Assembly (NCBI RefSeq): GCF_020723905.1
Contig: NZ_DYHZ01000002.1
Span: forward strand, 372,001-436,000
Reading direction: 5' to 3'
DNA: 64,000 nucleotides
Source of the DNA: Anaerolinea thermophila
GTDB lineage: Bacteria; Chloroflexota; Anaerolineae; Anaerolineales; Anaerolineaceae
The notes below the pieces were generated by a model. The model was not told where the DNA came from, ran no database searches, and saw nothing but the letters and a program-made list of their open reading frames with translations. The position numbers were made by a program, and so were the translations under genes. Position 1 is the first letter of the stretch, and each line of letters begins with the position of its first letter. Below, piece after piece: positions 25,337 through 33,569 of this stretch.

Positions 25337-27199
25337 ATGAAAGCCATCTCTGAGCACCTTCAGCAAATTTTAGATAACCTTCCCACCCGTCCCGGCTGTT
25401 ATATCTACAAGAACGAAGCCGGGGAAGTCATTTACGTGGGCAAGGCAGTCAACCTGCGCAACCGGGTGCGTTCCTATTTCAACGAAAGTCCCAAGGATTT
25501 CAAAACCCGCCAGTTAGTGCGCCACATTGCGCATATTGACTGGATTGTAGTGGAAAGCGAACTCGAGGCGCTCATCCTCGAGATGAATCTGATTAAGAAA
25601 TACCGCCCGCGCTACAACATCCGTCTCAAGGATGACAAGCGGTACCCCTACATCAAAGTGCACTGGGCGGCACCTTTCCCCAAAGTTACCGTCACGCGCC
25701 AGATGGTTCAGGACGGCTCACGTTATTTTGGACCCTACACCAGCGTGTGGGCGGTACACCAGACTCTTGACGTCCTCCGTCGCATCTTCCCTTATCTGAC
25801 CTGTGATCGTGAAATCACCGGCAAGGATGCCCGTGCCTGCCTGTATTACGATATCAAACTGTGCACCGCGCCCTGTATCGGCGCTATCGGTCAAGCCGAA
25901 TACCGCAGGATGATCGAAGACCTGTGCGACTTCCTGCAGGGGCGCACTGAACCCATCGTTACCCGCCTGCAAAAAGAGATGGAAGAAGCAGCCGAAGCCC
26001 TGCAGTTCGAGCGCGCCGCCGCCATCCGCGACCAGATTTTTGCCATTGAGAAAATTGTCGAAAAACAGCGTGTCATCTCCAGCAAACAGATGGACTCCGA
26101 TGTCATCGCCATTGCCCGCACCAACGGAGAAGCCTGTGTGCAAATTTTCTTCATCCGCTCGGGGAAATTAATCGGGCGGGAGTACTTCATCCTGGAGGGG
26201 ACGCAGGAGGAAAAGGAAGCCGAAATTGTCGCGCAGTTCATCAAGCAGTTCTACTCCGAAGCGGCAACCCTGCCCGATCAGGTGCTCTTGCCCCATGAGG
26301 TCGAAGAAGCCCAGATCATCGAGCAGTGGCTGAAAACCCGTCGCGGAGGGGATAAGGTGCAACTGGTGGTGCCGCATCATGGCGAGGAACGCGAACTGGT
26401 GGAGATGGCAACTGAAAACGCCATTGAGACTCTTTCCGCTTTGCGGGCGCAGTGGGAAGCCGATACCAACAAGCAGCAGCAAGCCCTGGCGGAGATTCAG
26501 CAAGCCCTCAACCTGCCCGCTCCGCCGAACAAAATCGAGTGTTTCGATATTTCCAACACGCAGGGCACAGCCACTGTTGCCAGCATGGTGGTGTTTGAGC
26601 AGGGCGTGCCAAGCAAGAAAAACTATCGTCATTTCAACATTCGTTCGGTCCAGGGTCCGGATGATTTTGCCAGTATGGAAGAAGCCCTCAGCCGGCGCTT
26701 CAAACGCTGGCAGGCGGCGCAGGAAGGACAGTTTGAACCCGGTGCCAAACTGGACCCTGCTTTCACCATTCTGCCTGATCTGCTGATTGTGGACGGCGGA
26801 AAGGGGCAACTGAGCCGCGCTGTCAAGGTGCTGGAATCCTTTGGTTTGTCCGGAAAAGTGCCGGTGGTGGGACTTGCCAAACAAAACGAAGAACTCTTTC
26901 TGCCGGGGCGCAGTGAGTCTATCCTGTTGCCGCGGCACTCGCAGGGGTTGTACCTGCTTCAGCGGATCCGTGATGAAGCCCATCGCTTTGCCATTACGGC
27001 GCACCGCAAACAGCGCACCCGACAGGGCATGGCGAGCGTGCTGGATGCCATTCCCGGCATTGGTCCCGCGCGCCGCCGCTGGTTGTTACAGCATTTCGGT
27101 TCGCTGGAAGCCATCCGGCAGGCAAGTCTGGAAGAATTAACCGCCGCCCCGGGCATTACCCCGGAACTGGCGCAAAAAATCAAAGAACATCTGGAATAA
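25337..27199 (+). CDS. uvrC: Excinuclease ABC subunit C
   Basis: 620 aa. Makes both incisions in nucleotide excision repair with UvrA and UvrB. N-terminal GIY-YIG nuclease (PTRPGCYIYKNEAGEVIYVG, then NLRNRVRSYF), Cys-containing region (RACLYYDIKLCTAPCIG), UvrB-binding UVR motif (LQKEMEEAAEALQFERAAA), RNase H-like C-terminal nuclease (IECFDISNTQGTATVASMVV, LLIVDGGKGQLSRAV, LPRHSQGLYLLQRIRDEAHR) and helix-hairpin-helix pair at the end (IPGIGPARRRWLLQHFG). All domains are intact. Probably co-transcribed with the GGT gene and ended by a terminator. Confidence 0.98.
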   Translation: MKAISEHLQQILDNLPTRPGCYIYKNEAGEVIYVGKAVNLRNRVRSYFNESPKDFKTRQLVRHIAHIDWIVVESELEALILEMNLIKKYRPRYNIRLKDDKRYPYIKVHWAAPFPKVTVTRQMVQDGSRYFGPYTSVWAVHQTLDVLRRIFPYLTCDREITGKDARACLYYDIKLCTAPCIGAIGQAEYRRMIEDLCDFLQGRTEPIVTRLQKEMEEAAEALQFERAAAIRDQIFAIEKIVEKQRVISSKQMDSDVIAIARTNGEACVQIFFIRSGKLIGREYFILEGTQEEKEAEIVAQFIKQFYSEAATLPDQVLLPHEVEEAQIIEQWLKTRRGGDKVQLVVPHHGEERELVEMATENAIETLSALRAQWEADTNKQQQALAEIQQALNLPAPPNKIECFDISNTQGTATVASMVVFEQGVPSKKNYRHFNIRSVQGPDDFASMEEALSRRFKRWQAAQEGQFEPGAKLDPAFTILPDLLIVDGGKGQLSRAVKVLESFGLSGKVPVVGLAKQNEELFLPGRSESILLPRHSQGLYLLQRIRDEAHRFAITAHRKQRTRQGMASVLDAIPGIGPARRRWLLQHFGSLEAIRQASLEELTAAPGITPELAQKIKEHLE

Positions 27200-27228
27200 A
27201 AACGCTCCCTGGTCTCAAGGGAGCGTTT
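27200..27228. terminator. Bidirectional terminator between uvrC and the oxidase operon
   Basis: 11-bp stem AAACGCTCCCT/AGGGAGCGTTT with loop GGTCTCA. On the minus strand it is followed by TTTTTATT, and on the plus strand by GGCTTTTATTT, so it can serve both converging units. Confidence 0.85.
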
Positions 27229-27250
27229 GGCTTTTATTTAAACAGGTGCT

Positions 27251-29047
27251 TCACACCAGCACGTCAATGACCATTGCCAGGAAGAGGAAAGCCAGATACA
27301 TGCTGGAGGTGCGGTACATCGTCCAGGCGATTTTATTTCCCCCCTGTTTCAGCACCCGCCATGCCACGCCAATGAGCCACAAACCCAGCACCAGCGCAGA
27401 AATCAGGTAAATACTGCCCCCCAGATTGAACAGGGGGATGAGCAGTGTCAGCCCGACCAGTTCCAGGGTGTAGATGAACACCTGTTTGCGTGTTTCCATT
27501 TCCCCTCTCACCACCGGCAACATGGGGACACCCCCGCGGGCGTAATCGTTGCGGCGCACCAGCGCCAGCGCCCAGAAATGCGGCGGGGTCCAGAAGAAAA
27601 TGATGGCAAAGAGAAACAGCGAGGGGATGTTCAGACTGCCGGTTGCCGCCGCCCAGCCTACCAGCGGCGGAATTGCCCCGGCGCCGCCACCAATGACGAT
27701 GTTCTGCACAGTGGCATGTTTGAGCCACAGACTGTACAGAATCACATAGTACACCATGCCCGCCAGTGAGAGCAGTGCCGCCAGCAAATTCACAAACCCT
27801 GCCAGCAGGAAGAAGGCGGCAAGACAGGCGGCAATGCCGTAAGCCAGTCCCTCGGCAGGTTTCATCCGTCCGGAGGGGATAGGGCGTTTGGCGGTACGCT
27901 GCATGGCTTTGTCTACCTCGCGGTCAATGTATTGATTCAGCGCGCTTGCTCCGCCTGCCGCCAGGGCGCCACCCAGCATTGTCCAGAAGGTCAATTCCAG
28001 CGAAGGCAGGCGCTTTCCACCTACCACCATTCCTGCGTAGGTTGTCACCAGCAGGAGCAGGACAATGATGGGTTTGTTCAGGCGGTAGAAGTCGCCCAGA
28101 CGCTCTCGCAGAGGGAGCGTTTCCCGGGTTTCAAGTGATTCGTCCTCTGCCGTGCGTCCTGCCAGTCCCACTGCCAGCAGGCTCAGCGTATTCGCGATTA
28201 TCCATCCGGCGGTGGCAAGTGCATGGACACCCACCAGTTCAACCGGAAAATTGCGCAAAACCATCAGCGCTCCCATCAATCCCTGCCCGAAGAAGAGGAT
28301 GAATCCTGCTGTCACGGCAGGCAGGGTCAGCGTTTGACTGCGTTGCGAACGCCACGCCAGAACAAACTGCACGCTCACCAGTGTCCCTGTGATCAGCATC
28401 AGGGCGCGGTGTACCAGCGCCAGCCAGCCGAGCGGTTCCGTGGGCAGACATACCGGAAATTCTGCGCAGGCTTTTCCGGCATCCAGCGCACTGACCAGCG
28501 CTCCGCTGGTTAACAATGCCAGTCCTGCCGCATTGCTCCACAGGGTCAGGCGGGCAAAGGGTGAGGTAAAGCGCAGGGCATGGGTGGGGGCAGGCGAGAT
28601 TTGATGAGTGAGTGCAAATGCTGCAGTCAATGCGCCCAGCGCCAGCATGGAGAGCAGGAAGTGCAGGGCAGAAGACATCTGTGCCGCCATACCGAGGACC
28701 AGAATGGCTCCCAGGGGAATTTGAATCGCAAACAAAGCGGTAGCGGTAAGGGTGGCGATCAGAATGCCGCGTTGAGCGCGCAGATGCACTCCCGCCACAA
28801 TCAGCGCTCCCAGCAGTGCCAGGAAAGACGTCCCCGCCAGCCACCGGTGAAGCATGGAGGTGGCTTGTGCCGGGTCTGCGGGTAAAGCAAAGGACCCGTA
28901 ACAGGTGGGATAATCCGGGCAGGCTTGCGCCCCGCTGTTCAGGCGGAGCAGCGTGCCTGCGGTCATCATGGCGAGGGTGAGCACCAGCGCCAGCCCGATG
29001 AGCCAGCGGAAAGATTTAAGCGGATTCCGAAAGGTGTTTGCGTACAT
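27251..29047 (-). CDS. Fused heme A synthase (CtaA/COX15) and heme O synthase (CtaB/COX10)
   Basis: 598 aa, two enzymes in one chain. Residues 1-~290 are the CtaA part: eight membrane spans, LRLNSGAQACPDYPTCYG with the Cys pair in the first outer loop, LHRWLAGTSFLALLGALIVA and a second ACAEFPVCL repeat. Residues ~310-598 are the UbiA-type farnesyltransferase CtaB: LNQYIDREVDKAMQRTAKRP (first Asp-rich motif), GGGAGAIPPLVGW and FWTPPHFWALALVRRNDYAR. Together they turn heme B into heme O and heme A for the oxidase encoded upstream. The order CtaA-CtaB is opposite to the pathway order. The ATG at 29047 overlaps the SURF1 gene by 32 bases. Confidence 0.93.
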   Translation of the reverse strand: MYANTFRNPLKSFRWLIGLALVLTLAMMTAGTLLRLNSGAQACPDYPTCYGSFALPADPAQATSMLHRWLAGTSFLALLGALIVAGVHLRAQRGILIATLTATALFAIQIPLGAILVLGMAAQMSSALHFLLSMLALGALTAAFALTHQISPAPTHALRFTSPFARLTLWSNAAGLALLTSGALVSALDAGKACAEFPVCLPTEPLGWLALVHRALMLITGTLVSVQFVLAWRSQRSQTLTLPAVTAGFILFFGQGLMGALMVLRNFPVELVGVHALATAGWIIANTLSLLAVGLAGRTAEDESLETRETLPLRERLGDFYRLNKPIIVLLLLVTTYAGMVVGGKRLPSLELTFWTMLGGALAAGGASALNQYIDREVDKAMQRTAKRPIPSGRMKPAEGLAYGIAACLAAFFLLAGFVNLLAALLSLAGMVYYVILYSLWLKHATVQNIVIGGGAGAIPPLVGWAAATGSLNIPSLFLFAIIFFWTPPHFWALALVRRNDYARGGVPMLPVVRGEMETRKQVFIYTLELVGLTLLIPLFNLGGSIYLISALVLGLWLIGVAWRVLKQGGNKIAWTMYRTSSMYLAFLFLAMVIDVLV

Positions 29048-29801
29048 AAAAAGGGTATCCTGCCAGCAAAATAAGTGCGAAAGAAAACCATTGCAGGGCA
29101 TAACTCAGGTGTGAACCTTCGCTCACCTCGATGGAGGTGTCTGCACGATAGGGTAAAGCGGATGTTGAGTCATCGGGAAGCGCCAGCATATACACCGGTA
29201 AAAGTCTGCCGGATATCTGTCGGGATATACGCTCCACGTTGAGCCATTTCCACGCCGTCAGTCTGCCGCCTTCGGGAAGCACAGGGTCGCCCCCGCCGCC
29301 CCAGCGGGGTTCCATTTGGGAGGGCATCAGCCGTCCCTGAAGGCGCGCCTCGCCCGGGAGGCGATAGGCGGCGCGCTGATTCTCATCTCCCTGATTCAGC
29401 GGTATCCAGCCGCGATCAACGAGGATTACCGTGTCTGTTCCGGTGATGTGCAGGGGGGTAATCAGGTGATACCCCGGCTGTCCTTCCCAGACCTGATTGA
29501 GCAAGAGAACCTCTTCTTCGTATAGGTAAACACCGCTGACTTCCACCAGACGGAATGCTTTTTCCTCCCAGCGGGTTTCACCCTGTAACAGAGCGTTGTT
29601 GAGGTTCAACACTGGAGCGCTGGCGTTTTGAAGGATGAGGGCGTTACGGGCACGGCGTTGTTCCAGCCGGTCAAGTTGCCACAAACCCAGGCGCACCATC
29701 ACTGCGGCGGCAAGCAGTACCAGCACAGTGGTGCCCAGCCAGCGCAGACTGAAGAAGGGATGTGTCGTTCGTCTTTCCTGGGTCAGCGCAGCAGTTTTCA
29801 T
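29016..29801 (-). CDS. SURF1-family oxidase assembly protein
   Basis: 261 aa. Membrane protein needed to insert heme A into subunit I. Two spans: LRWLGTTVLVLLAAAVMVRLG near the N-terminus, followed by the family signature GLWQLDRLEQRRARN, and ALQWFSFALILLAGYPFYVR at the C-terminus. The loop between holds RLVEVSGVYLYEEEVLL, GYHLITPL and VDRGWIP, conserved in SURF1. The ATG at 29801 (MKTAALTQ) overlaps the preceding stop as ATGA. Part of the cytochrome oxidase operon. Confidence 0.9.
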   Translation of the reverse strand: MKTAALTQERRTTHPFFSLRWLGTTVLVLLAAAVMVRLGLWQLDRLEQRRARNALILQNASAPVLNLNNALLQGETRWEEKAFRLVEVSGVYLYEEEVLLLNQVWEGQPGYHLITPLHITGTDTVILVDRGWIPLNQGDENQRAAYRLPGEARLQGRLMPSQMEPRWGGGGDPVLPEGGRLTAWKWLNVERISRQISGRLLPVYMLALPDDSTSALPYRADTSIEVSEGSHLSYALQWFSFALILLAGYPFYVRKHLSESA

Positions 29802-30307
29802 GAGGAGGATTCCTCCCGCGAACGGACAGGAAAAATCAGAAAACTGTACAGCCACAGCATTGCCGCCGAGGGCAATCCCATCAGGACCAATCCCTGAATA
29901 CGCGTTTCCGTCGTCAGGTTGGGTTTGACCTCAATGCCAAACAACCGCGAAGTCTGGAAGGTGCAGGCATACTGATAGGTATTGGCTTTGCCCACTTCCA
30001 GCACCCCGCTGGATTGCGGCGGTACCCACACTGGACCTAATTGATGGCTGACCGAATCGAGGTTTTTTACCACCAGTAAATCGCCTTCCACAAAAGTCAT
30101 CTTTTCTGGCAGAGACAGCACCGGCTCACCCGCGGCAATTTTCTCAGCCGTCCCGCTGGGGATGACCAGTTCAATGCGCCGTGCCTGATCGCGGGCATTC
30201 GGGTCTTTGAGCAACTGGTAGGAAATCTCATTCACCCCCCATGCCCCCAGCATACCTAGGATGAGCGAGAAAATCAGGCGAAGGGTAACGGCTTTCCACA
30301 TCTTCAT
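29798..30307 (-). CDS. Membrane-anchored cupredoxin-like protein in the oxidase operon
   Basis: 169 aa. N-terminal span (LRLIFSLILGMLGAWGV), an outer domain of about 100 residues and a C-terminal span (LVLMGLPSAAMLWLYSFLIF). The outer domain reads like a cupredoxin: PEKMTFVEGDLLVVKNLDSV, SHQLGPVWV and YQYACTFQTSRLFGIEV. One His and one Cys stand where copper ligands are expected, but the second His and the Met after the Cys are missing, so the copper site looks degenerate. Coupled by ATGA to both the SCO and SURF1 genes, which suggests a role in oxidase assembly or copper handling (inference). Confidence 0.72.
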   Translation of the reverse strand: MKMWKAVTLRLIFSLILGMLGAWGVNEISYQLLKDPNARDQARRIELVIPSGTAEKIAAGEPVLSLPEKMTFVEGDLLVVKNLDSVSHQLGPVWVPPQSSGVLEVGKANTYQYACTFQTSRLFGIEVKPNLTTETRIQGLVLMGLPSAAMLWLYSFLIFPVRSREESSS

Positions 30308-30885
30308 GGTTTGAGCAAAAAACGAACATCGGAAAGAATATCTTCTACGGGCGTTCCAAATGAATAGGTTGCCCGGAGCATCCCTTCGGTGTCGATGAGA
30401 TAAACCCGCGCCGAATGATCCACCAGATAGCCCGCCGCTGTGCCGCCCTGCCGGATCTCCCGGTACACACCGTACGCCTGCCAGATGGGTTGCAGATCTT
30501 CTTCTGTGCCGGTCACTCCTGTAATACGCGGATCAAACGCTGCTGTGTACGTGCGCATCTTTTCGGCGGTATCCCGCTGGGGATCCACGGTGACGAATAC
30601 GACCTGAACCCGCTCTGCCTGTGCTCCCAGTCGCTGGAGGACCTGCTTCATCTCCCCCAGTGTTGCCGGGCAGACGTCCGGGCAGGTGGTGTACCCAAAG
30701 AAAATCAGCACCACCTTGCCGCGTTGAGCGGAGAGGTCGAAGCCGTTCAGGTCAATTGGCGGGGCTGGCTGGGGTGGGTCTATAATGGAGCCACGCAGGC
30801 GATACGGTTGCGCCAGCGCCAGCCCTGCCACAGCCAGCAGGGCGATGAAAACCCCAAGCCCCAGCCAGAAAGCATACTTTCTCAT
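30304..30885 (-). CDS. SCO1/SenC copper chaperone
   Basis: 193 aa. Delivers copper to the CuA centre of subunit II or maintains its Cys pair. One N-terminal membrane span (FWLGLGVFIALLAVAGLALA), then a thioredoxin fold with the copper-binding FFGYTTCPDVCP (CxxxC) and the conserved His in YLVDHSARVYLID. The ATG at 30885 (MRKYAFWL) overlaps the subunit III stop as ATGA, hence the choice over an upstream ATG at 30927. Confidence 0.94.
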   Translation of the reverse strand: MRKYAFWLGLGVFIALLAVAGLALAQPYRLRGSIIDPPQPAPPIDLNGFDLSAQRGKVVLIFFGYTTCPDVCPATLGEMKQVLQRLGAQAERVQVVFVTVDPQRDTAEKMRTYTAAFDPRITGVTGTEEDLQPIWQAYGVYREIRQGGTAAGYLVDHSARVYLIDTEGMLRATYSFGTPVEDILSDVRFLLKP

Positions 30886-31460
30886 AGCGTTCCGATCAGG
30901 TACAGCGCTGGATAATAGAAAATCCACACCACATCCACAAAGTGCCAGTAGTTTGCCGCCGCTTCCACTGCCCAGTGACGTTCAGGGCTGTAGTGTCCGC
31001 GCAGACCGTTGCGCAGGATGATGCCGAGGAAGACCACACCGGTCAGCACATGAAAGGCGTGCATGCCCGTCATCATGTAGAACACCGCCCCCTGTGCGCC
31101 ATCGGCGGGACCGAAAGGAGCGATTTGCCACTCCACGCCCACCACACCAATCAAGAAGGCAATACCCAGCGCCATGGTGATGGCGGTGCTGGTGATGAAG
31201 CCTTTCCGGTTCCCGCGTGAAATTTCCACTTCGGCGCGGTTCATGAAGAAACTGGAAATGAGTAAAACCGAGGTGACGATCACCCCCACCATTTGTTCCA
31301 GTTCAGGGCGGTGTCCACCCAGCAGGTAGAAGCGCGTTACCAGTAACCCTGCAAACACAAACGAATCGGAGAGGATGAACAGCCACAGTCCGATGCGGGA
31401 CGTGCGCAGCTTGTACGCGTAAGAGTGCATGTGTTCCACCGCGGAGGTTTGCGTTGCCAT
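30882..31460 (-). CDS. ctaE: Cytochrome c oxidase subunit III
   Basis: 192 aa with five membrane spans, the short form lacking the first two helices of mitochondrial subunit III, as in many caa3 oxidases. Conserved parts: RIGLWLFILSDSFVFAGLLV, FYMMTGMHAFHVLTGVVFLG and the end YWHFVDVVWIFYYPALYL. Starts directly after the stop of the subunit IV gene. Confidence 0.96.
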   Translation of the reverse strand: MATQTSAVEHMHSYAYKLRTSRIGLWLFILSDSFVFAGLLVTRFYLLGGHRPELEQMVGVIVTSVLLISSFFMNRAEVEISRGNRKGFITSTAITMALGIAFLIGVVGVEWQIAPFGPADGAQGAVFYMMTGMHAFHVLTGVVFLGIILRNGLRGHYSPERHWAVEAAANYWHFVDVVWIFYYPALYLIGTL

Positions 31461-31676
31461 TTAATGTCCTCCTTCTTCGCGGAATGCGCGTTGAATGTGC
31501 ATATAAAACCAGATCACCAGACCTGCTTTTAGCAGGGCAATCAACCACAGGAAGATGCCGGGAGCACCGTGAGTGCCCAGAAAGTACTCGATGACAGTCA
31601 ACACTGCCAGTACCACAAAGACCAGCACCCCGCGGCGAAGTTCCATTTTCTTTTCCTGATCATGCGAAGTTTCCAT
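31461..31676 (-). CDS. ctaF: Cytochrome c oxidase subunit IV (caa3 type)
   Basis: 71 aa, two membrane spans: VLVFVVLAVLTVIEYFLG and IFLWLIALLKAGLVIWFYMH, then a charged end (QRAFREEGGH). This is the small prokaryotic subunit IV family, in its usual place between subunits I and III. Its function is structural. An internal ATG at residue 11 is an alternative start. Confidence 0.9.
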   Translation of the reverse strand: METSHDQEKKMELRRGVLVFVVLAVLTVIEYFLGTHGAPGIFLWLIALLKAGLVIWFYMHIQRAFREEGGH

Positions 31677-31694
31677 CTCGTATTCTCCCTTTTA

Positions 31695-33551
31695 TCAGTC
31701 AGCCGCGTGCGCTGCAGGCGCCGCGCCATCCAGTTCTACGTACTGCTCACTTCCACCGGCGTAGTCATACGGCTCGCCCACCACCCGCAGAGGAACGGGG
31801 TAGTTGTGCTGAGGTGTCGGAGAGGGGATTTGCCATTCCGGTGAGCGAGACTGCCAGACGTTGCCCACAGCGACCTTGCCAAAGCGGGCACTGCGATACA
31901 GGTTGATGAAGAGAATAAGCACGGAGATTGCCACCATGAACCCTGCCAGGGTGATGATGATGTTGGGGATCTGGAAGCCCATGGCAGGGTCGTAATCGGC
32001 AATGCGGCGGCGCATGCCCAGCATTCCAATGCGCATTTGTCCCAGCGACATGACCATGAAGCCGATAAAGAGCAACCAGAACTGCCATTGTCCCAGTTTC
32101 TCGCTCATCTGCCGCCCGGTAATTTTGGGAAACCAGTAATACAGCGCCGCAAAGAAGGGGAAGATGTAGCCGCCAAACATGGTGGCGTGGAAATGACCCA
32201 CCACATAATATGTATCGGTGAGGTGTAAGTCGGTAGATACGGTACCCAGCATGGGCCCGGTGATGCCGCCCAGCAGGAAGATGATGATGCTGCCCAGTAT
32301 AAACAGCATGGGCACGCGCAGGCGGATGTTCCCCTGCCAGATGGTTGCCGTCCATGAGAAGAACTTTACGCCGGTAGGCACCGCCACCAGCAGAGTGCTG
32401 TACATAAAGGGCACACGCAGGTATTCCTCCATCCCTGCGGCGAACATGTGGTGCGCCCAAACCAGGAATCCCACCAGAGCAATTCCCAGCGAAGACATTG
32501 CCACCCATTTATAGCCAAACAGGGGTTTGCGCACGAATACCGGTAGCAGTTCGCTGATTACCCCCAGTCCGGGCAGGACAAAGATGTAAACAGCGGGGTG
32601 CGAGTAGAACCAGAACAGATGCTGGAAGAGAATGGGATTGCCGCCGTTGGAGGGTTCAAAGAAACCCATCCCCAGGAGGCGTTCAAACAGCACCAGTTGA
32701 AAGGATAAGCCAATTAACTGCGTGGCGGTGAGGGCAATAATGGATGTTGCCAGCACGCTCCATGCCAGAATGGGCATGCGGAACATGGACATGCCCGGGG
32801 TGCGCATACGCAGGATGGTGGCAATCAGATTGAGCGCGCCCAGGATAGAGGACCATCCCACTAACCACACCCCCAGAAAGAACATCTGCACACCCATTGG
32901 CCCGCGGATAGAGAGCGGCGGATAGCCCGTCCAGCCGGTTTCAAAGCCACCCAGCGCCAGGCTCCACACCAGAATTAACGCGCCGGGCACGGCTACCCAG
33001 AAGGAAAAGGCGTTCAAACGTGGAAACGCCATATCGCGTGCGCCAATCAGCAGGGGGATGATGTAGTTGGAGATGGCGGCAATCCCCATCAGGATGGAGG
33101 CAATCAGCACCATGCCGTGCAACCCGATCAGGGTATTGAACAGGTTAAACGAAAGGAATTGCAGTTGCGGCGCCAGCAGTTCGGTACGGAAGATCAGCCC
33201 AAACAGTCCGCCCAGCACCAGTAAGAACAGGGAGAGGAAACCATACTGCACGCCGATCACCTTGTGATCGTAGGAAAGCCCCCAGTAGCGTTTTCCTCCC
33301 TGCGGCTCTTCGATTTCTTCCGGCTCAGGGACGTTTTCGCCCTTTGCCATGCGGAACCAGTCGGTGAACGCGCCCAAAGCAATCAGAAAACCGATGGCGC
33401 CAAATGCCCCACCCACCACCCAGGCAGGTTCGGCGCGCAGACGGGCGCCTGAAAGCAACTGCAGAACGGTGACCAGACCGTACCCCAGCGCCATACCGAG
33501 AATCTGTCCAAAAATTCCCCGCACCAGTCCGTATTGGAATATCTTTCTCAT
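31695..33551 (-). CDS. ctaD: Cytochrome c oxidase subunit I, A2-type
   Basis: 618 aa. Catalytic subunit with low-spin heme, heme a3 and CuB; reduces O2 and pumps protons. An extra N-terminal pair of spans (residues ~1-65) precedes the usual 12 helices. Low-spin heme region LHGMVLIASILMGI; active site FWFYSHPAVYIFVLPGLG near residue 317, where the A1-type Glu of HPEVY is replaced by Ala and the YS pair of A2-type oxidases is present; VWAHHMFAAGM carries the CuB His pair; TDTYYVVGHFHATMFGG carries the heme ligands. These features put it with Thermus/Rhodothermus-like A2 caa3 oxidases. Confidence 0.97.
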   Translation of the reverse strand: MRKIFQYGLVRGIFGQILGMALGYGLVTVLQLLSGARLRAEPAWVVGGAFGAIGFLIALGAFTDWFRMAKGENVPEPEEIEEPQGGKRYWGLSYDHKVIGVQYGFLSLFLLVLGGLFGLIFRTELLAPQLQFLSFNLFNTLIGLHGMVLIASILMGIAAISNYIIPLLIGARDMAFPRLNAFSFWVAVPGALILVWSLALGGFETGWTGYPPLSIRGPMGVQMFFLGVWLVGWSSILGALNLIATILRMRTPGMSMFRMPILAWSVLATSIIALTATQLIGLSFQLVLFERLLGMGFFEPSNGGNPILFQHLFWFYSHPAVYIFVLPGLGVISELLPVFVRKPLFGYKWVAMSSLGIALVGFLVWAHHMFAAGMEEYLRVPFMYSTLLVAVPTGVKFFSWTATIWQGNIRLRVPMLFILGSIIIFLLGGITGPMLGTVSTDLHLTDTYYVVGHFHATMFGGYIFPFFAALYYWFPKITGRQMSEKLGQWQFWLLFIGFMVMSLGQMRIGMLGMRRRIADYDPAMGFQIPNIIITLAGFMVAISVLILFINLYRSARFGKVAVGNVWQSRSPEWQIPSPTPQHNYPVPLRVVGEPYDYAGGSEQYVELDGAAPAAHAAD

Positions 33552-33569
33552 AAAGCCTCCTCCTCTCGG

